DNA of 64,000 bases, from NCBI GenBank assembly GCA_963971405.1, contig OZ020487.1:34333371-34397370 (forward strand), given 5' to 3'. The DNA is from Psococerastis gibbosa (Eukaryota; Arthropoda; Insecta; Psocodea; Psocidae). Made by a program: the position numbers and the translations under genes. Position 1 is the stretch's first letter. Each line of letters starts with the position of its first letter. Of the stretch, positions 60,441 to 64,000 are shown in pieces. The notes beneath the pieces were generated by a model that saw nothing but the letters and a program-made list of their open reading frames with translations, was not told the DNA's origin and ran no database searches.

Positions 60441-61797
60441 ACTCTCTCCAGAGTTTTCTCAATTCCCTTTTGGTTGCCTTCTCAAGCTAATTCTCTCTTC
60501 AAGGTAGAGCCTGATGATGGCTGGTAAGCAGCAACTCTTTACAGCAATGTATCCAATCTTCGCGATTTAGGCATTCAACTCTACATTGGATGTGATCGCC
60601 TAGTCTTCACTCTGAGACATATTCAACATCTTGTTGGAAAATTTTCTAGTTCCCAGAAGAAATAGCGATACTGTTAGGGCCTTTTTCTGTCAGAAGAAGG
60701 AGATATGCTCATTGCCCGAACAAAATATGTGCTTTAACAGGATTGAAATGGCAAGATTTCCTTGCCGGGAGACACCTATGTGAATGTTTTTATGTTGGTA
60801 AGAGGAGTCCTATTTAGTTGTATGTTTGTTCAAAATCAATTTGACTTTATTATATACAATATGTCTAATACCGATTTTTTTTTCTTTTTACCGGAATACT
60901 GCATGTAAGCCCCATAAGGGAGACTTGTGGGAGGATTCACCAAAAGGCTACAAAATAATAATAATAATAATAACGTATTATATACCACTCCCTGGAAGGA
61001 GCAAATTATAGGTACATACAGAAAAAAATAACATGCTATTACACAATAGTATAATAAAATAATGTATTATACCATAAATTACTGTAAGTTCAGTAGACTG
61101 AAAAATCTGCAGAGAACCGAAGACAATAAAAATAAAAGCTAACTTTGTACTTTATAGGAAATCTCATATAATTACGCTCGGAAAAATTCACAATAGAATT
61201 TTCTCTAAACGAAAAACTTTTTCAGATATTAAACAAATCTCATGACAAAGAGTAAAAAGTAAATAACAACGATGCAGAAAGAGATTGCAGCAGAGTATTC
61301 AAAAAGAAGAGTTGAAATCTACGCGAAAATAAAATTCAAAGTAACAGCAAAATGCTGCTGAAGGCTAGCTTGTGGGGGTTCCCAGGAAAGCATACAGTTG
61401 TTTCTAGTAAAAAGTCAGCAAGTGTTAGAAACAGACAGTCATAACTTTGAGCCAAAGAAGCCGCTTATACGCATATTGTATCAGCGTCTCAGAGAAGTGA
61501 CATTAAAAGTTTTGGGAGCTTAAAGAAATAATAAGATTTGTGTGAGCACTAAAGGAGCTAAAACTTGAGAGTTGTATAAACTGTAGTTAAAGTCACCCTG
61601 CTGTTGTGAAACTTGGTGATTTGAACAATTAGTAATTTGTCCGTAATGGAAAATTATTTGGATTGTCAGCTATTGTAGCTTAGAGCCTCATATTCACTAA
61701 ATGGGCCATCCTGATCAGAGTGACAATCCTATATTCCTAACTATGTATTTATGATAATCACGTAGCCTACTTTGTATTAAAAGCATATTTCATTTTT
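60441..61797. other. No gene recognised
   Basis: AT-rich, with an ATA-type microsatellite at about 60955-60973. Confidence 0.4.
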
Positions 61798-62033
61798 TTA
61801 AATAAATAAATAAATAAGGACTTTTTTTGTTCTATTACTAAGCCAACCTAGCGGAGTTAGGGCTGTAAAACCCTCTCTTACACTCAACTAGGAAGGCCCG
61901 GGACCGCCTGCTTTACATGCCCTTCGAAGCATGGCCAGAAAATGTAGGAAGTGTAGGACTCGAACCAACAACCTTTCGGATGAAAGTCAGAGTCCTTATC
62001 ACTACTCCACATGTCTTGTATACGAGTAGGCTA
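61798..62033 (-). repeat. tRNA-derived SINE family A, copy 9
   Basis: Near-complete reverse copy: on the - strand AGTAGTGATAAGGACTCTGA, GGTTCGAGTCC-type B box, CATGCTTCGAAGGGCATGTA, GAGTGTAAGAGAGGG, CTAACTCCGCTAGGTTGGCT and the TTATTTATTTATTT tail. Confidence 0.88.
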
Positions 62034-62337
62034 TATTAATTTAAATTTCTGACCAAAAATCCAGGAACAAGCACCTTTATCCGTAAATTCGGGTCCAGTT
62101 TTGCTCCAACTATTATGGCCAAAGCCTACTTCCGTCTACAGAGTATTGTCTTAAAAAAAAAACACTGCTCAAATTTCAAAGTTTTTTGGTGAAAGTGTGT
62201 GGTACCTATCTACAAATATAAAATGTACGGTTTGAAACACTAATATTTTATGTATTGTATGTATATTAAATACTTTTGTAAAAAAAGCTACTAACGTGTT
62301 TGCTACAGGATTTCTGATCATTCCTGTACCTTGGAGG

Positions 62338-62606
62338 CAGTGGCGGATTAAAAGGGGGCGGACACCCCTCCCGAAGCACTCAAACCTATAAAAAAGAAGC
62401 ATTTTCTATCACATAAAGTAAACAAAAATATTTCGCACATTGCCGTAGTTTTAAAAAAGAAAAAGGAATTGGCGCGAAAATGTGAATCACTGTCTACAAG
62501 TGTCTATTTCCCACGTTTTTACATTTTTTTGGTTGACTGGCTTGTAATAGCAAAGCTTCGAATTGCCATCCGCCCCTCCCAAGACTTTTTGCTTAATCCG
62601 CCACTG
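62338..62606. mobile_element. hAT-type MITE (CAGTGGCGGATTAA ends)
   Basis: Ends CAGTGGCGGATTAAAAGGGG and TTAATCCGCCACTG, with the perfect 8-bp duplication CTTGGAGG (62330-62337, 62607-62614). Same terminal type as 35752-36234. Confidence 0.87.
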
Positions 62607-62689
62607 CTTGGAGGTATATACGAAAACGGAGAGTGGCGTATATGAAACAACTCTGATATAGACTGATATGAAGAATGTACGTAGTATGT

Positions 62690-62795
62690 CTAATATAAAA
62701 GCGCAGCGTCTAAGATGGATGGGACATGTAATATTGGCCGAGGACCGTATGCCGAACAAAATGTACAAAGCAAGCATGATGACGACGGATAATAA
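62690..62795 (+). repeat. LINE C-terminal fragment
   Basis: The frame AQRLRWMGHVILAEDRMPNK is the same tail motif as RRLQWMGHVVRMPADR in the LINE at 46717-49890, so it is a small remnant of a related element. Confidence 0.6.
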
Positions 62796-63544
62796 AATCT
62801 ATACCTAACATTGTACATGACAAACCAAAGTCAATTATTATACGGCCATATACTTTCAAAATCAATATCCGATCCGACAACTGATTTTTATTATTTAAGT
62901 GACGCGTATATTGTTATTACTGTTGTTTCTATTATTGAATAGTTAGCTTATGTGAGCCGATCCAATAATAATAATAATAAAAATAAAGCGTTACTTTAAT
63001 TTTTAAGTATACTACTATATTTCATCGGATCAGACCTTAGAGAAAAATCCCGCAGTAAGATGGGCTTAATTTATCTGTTAGAAAATTAATTTCCCATTGA
63101 TAAATTGTGTTTTTGAAGTCGAGGATGGGATCGGACGGTAAAAATGCGGTCTATTGGATAATCGATGCGGAATTTCTTCATCCCCCAGTCTTGCAGTCTA
63201 TATGGTGGGGCGGCAGCCCACCCCCTTAATTCCTGTGTTCCCCAAAGCTACCCCTCACCCCACCTCCACCTCCCGTCTCGTCTCATTGTGATTGGTGCAG
63301 ACGGTATACAGTCGCGTGAGACCACGACTATCGCGTGCAGCTCGGCATGATTATGAACATTCTGAACGGATGCTTGTTGAAATGCAGATTATGTGCGCCT
63401 ACAGCAGAAGCCCCCACATACGATAGGTATAGGCTGCATGAGGTAAGATGGCGAGTAGAGAGGAGGATTGTCCATCTATGTACGGCATACAACAATATAC
63501 AGTAAGCGTAAATGGTTCAAAACCTATCGTAAGGTCTATAATAA
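62796..63544. other. No gene recognised
   Basis: Contains an (AAT)n patch at about 62966-62985. Otherwise nothing is seen. Confidence 0.4.
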
Positions 63545-63776
63545 TTCTATGACAGTATCTCTAGGATGTGTTTCCAATCGTTCTATATATGGTATGGAGG
63601 GATGGAATTTGAAACACGCAATTGAGAACAGAATGAGTGCATTTTAAATTTGGCTATAGCCTACAATCGAATACTGCGCATATCTTGAAGATATCGTGTC
63701 CCTAATTCTGAAGTCATGAGGCGTATGAATATAGACTCTGAGTTGCTGCTGACGGTTAAGAAACGGATTTAAAAAG
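63545..63776 (+). repeat. LINE family Y fragment, interrupted by SINE C
   Basis: TGGTATGGAGGGATGGAATT, ACACGCAATTGAGAACAGAA and GAGTTGCTGCTGACGGTTAA reproduce the blocks of 53114-53460. The LINE resumes at about 63936 with GTGATGAGGAACGAAAAGTA and is cut by the window edge. Confidence 0.65.
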
Positions 63777-63796
63777 AAAAAAAAAAGATAAATCGC

Positions 63797-63935
63797 ATAG
63801 GCCTACAAACAATTTAATGAATGTATCCGATTGACCTTTTCAGTCGCCTCTATAGGTTATTACTCGTGATGAGTACGACGGCTCCGATTGCATGGAGTGT
63901 AAAGACTCGCACAAATGCAAGCACGTTACCACCTG
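63797..63935 (-). repeat. SINE-like family C, copy 3
   Basis: The - strand reads GGCCAGGTGGTAACGTGCTT, GCAATCGGAGCCGTCG, GAGGCGACTGAAAAGGTCAA and TACATTCATTAAATTG, as at 35829-36018. It sits inside the LINE fragment. Confidence 0.6.
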
Positions 63936-64000
63936 GCCATCGAATTAACAGCTATGTGATGAGGAACGAAAAGTATCGCCCTCTGTATGTTATAGTCCAC

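Overview
The window is nuclear DNA of an animal, most likely an insect. It is AT-rich, has spliced genes with GT-AG introns, and is heavily loaded with transposons. The two host proteins read like insect orthologues. A hemipteran-like origin is only a guess; nothing here fixes the species.

Host genes. UQCC2, a small mitochondrial complex III assembly factor, lies on the + strand in two exons (2435-3694). Mitochondrial pyruvate carboxylase lies tail-to-tail with it on the - strand (5964-34093). I resolved 18 coding exons, every junction is phase-consistent, and together they give an uninterrupted 1180-residue protein carrying the biotin carboxylase, carboxyltransferase and biotinyl domains. 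A CpG-rich patch with a good - strand donor at about 44.7 kb is a candidate 5' UTR exon and promoter for it. The first 234 bases may be the end of another gene. I see no other convincing host gene between 34 and 64 kb.

Mobile DNA. Intron 6 of pyruvate carboxylase holds a full-length Ty3/gypsy-type LTR retrotransposon (19611-27722). Its LTRs are 827 bp each and look identical, the target duplication is 4 bp, and gag and pol are both open in a -1 overlap. Three SINE-like families are present, with at least 9, 3 and 3 copies, and some are nested in one another. A TIR element family with 3-bp target duplications has complex members made of two stacked inverted-repeat layers, in three copies. Several hAT-type MITEs with 8-bp duplications carry long G/C homopolymers near their ends. 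There is a pogo-like MITE, other inverted-repeat elements, a decayed 3-kb non-LTR retrotransposon (about 46.7-49.9 kb) and several LINE 3' fragments. A roughly 0.85-kb unclassified repeat is clustered in both orientations at 36.9-41.3 kb. Nested insertions are frequent: at 52.4-53.5 kb a LINE fragment contains a hAT MITE, which contains a tRNA-like palindrome.

I found no CRISPR array, operon or obviously new protein system. The strongest candidates for something undescribed are the stacked-TIR element family, the tRNA-like palindrome, and the 0.85-kb repeat that carries a G-tract and a TGACGTCA box.
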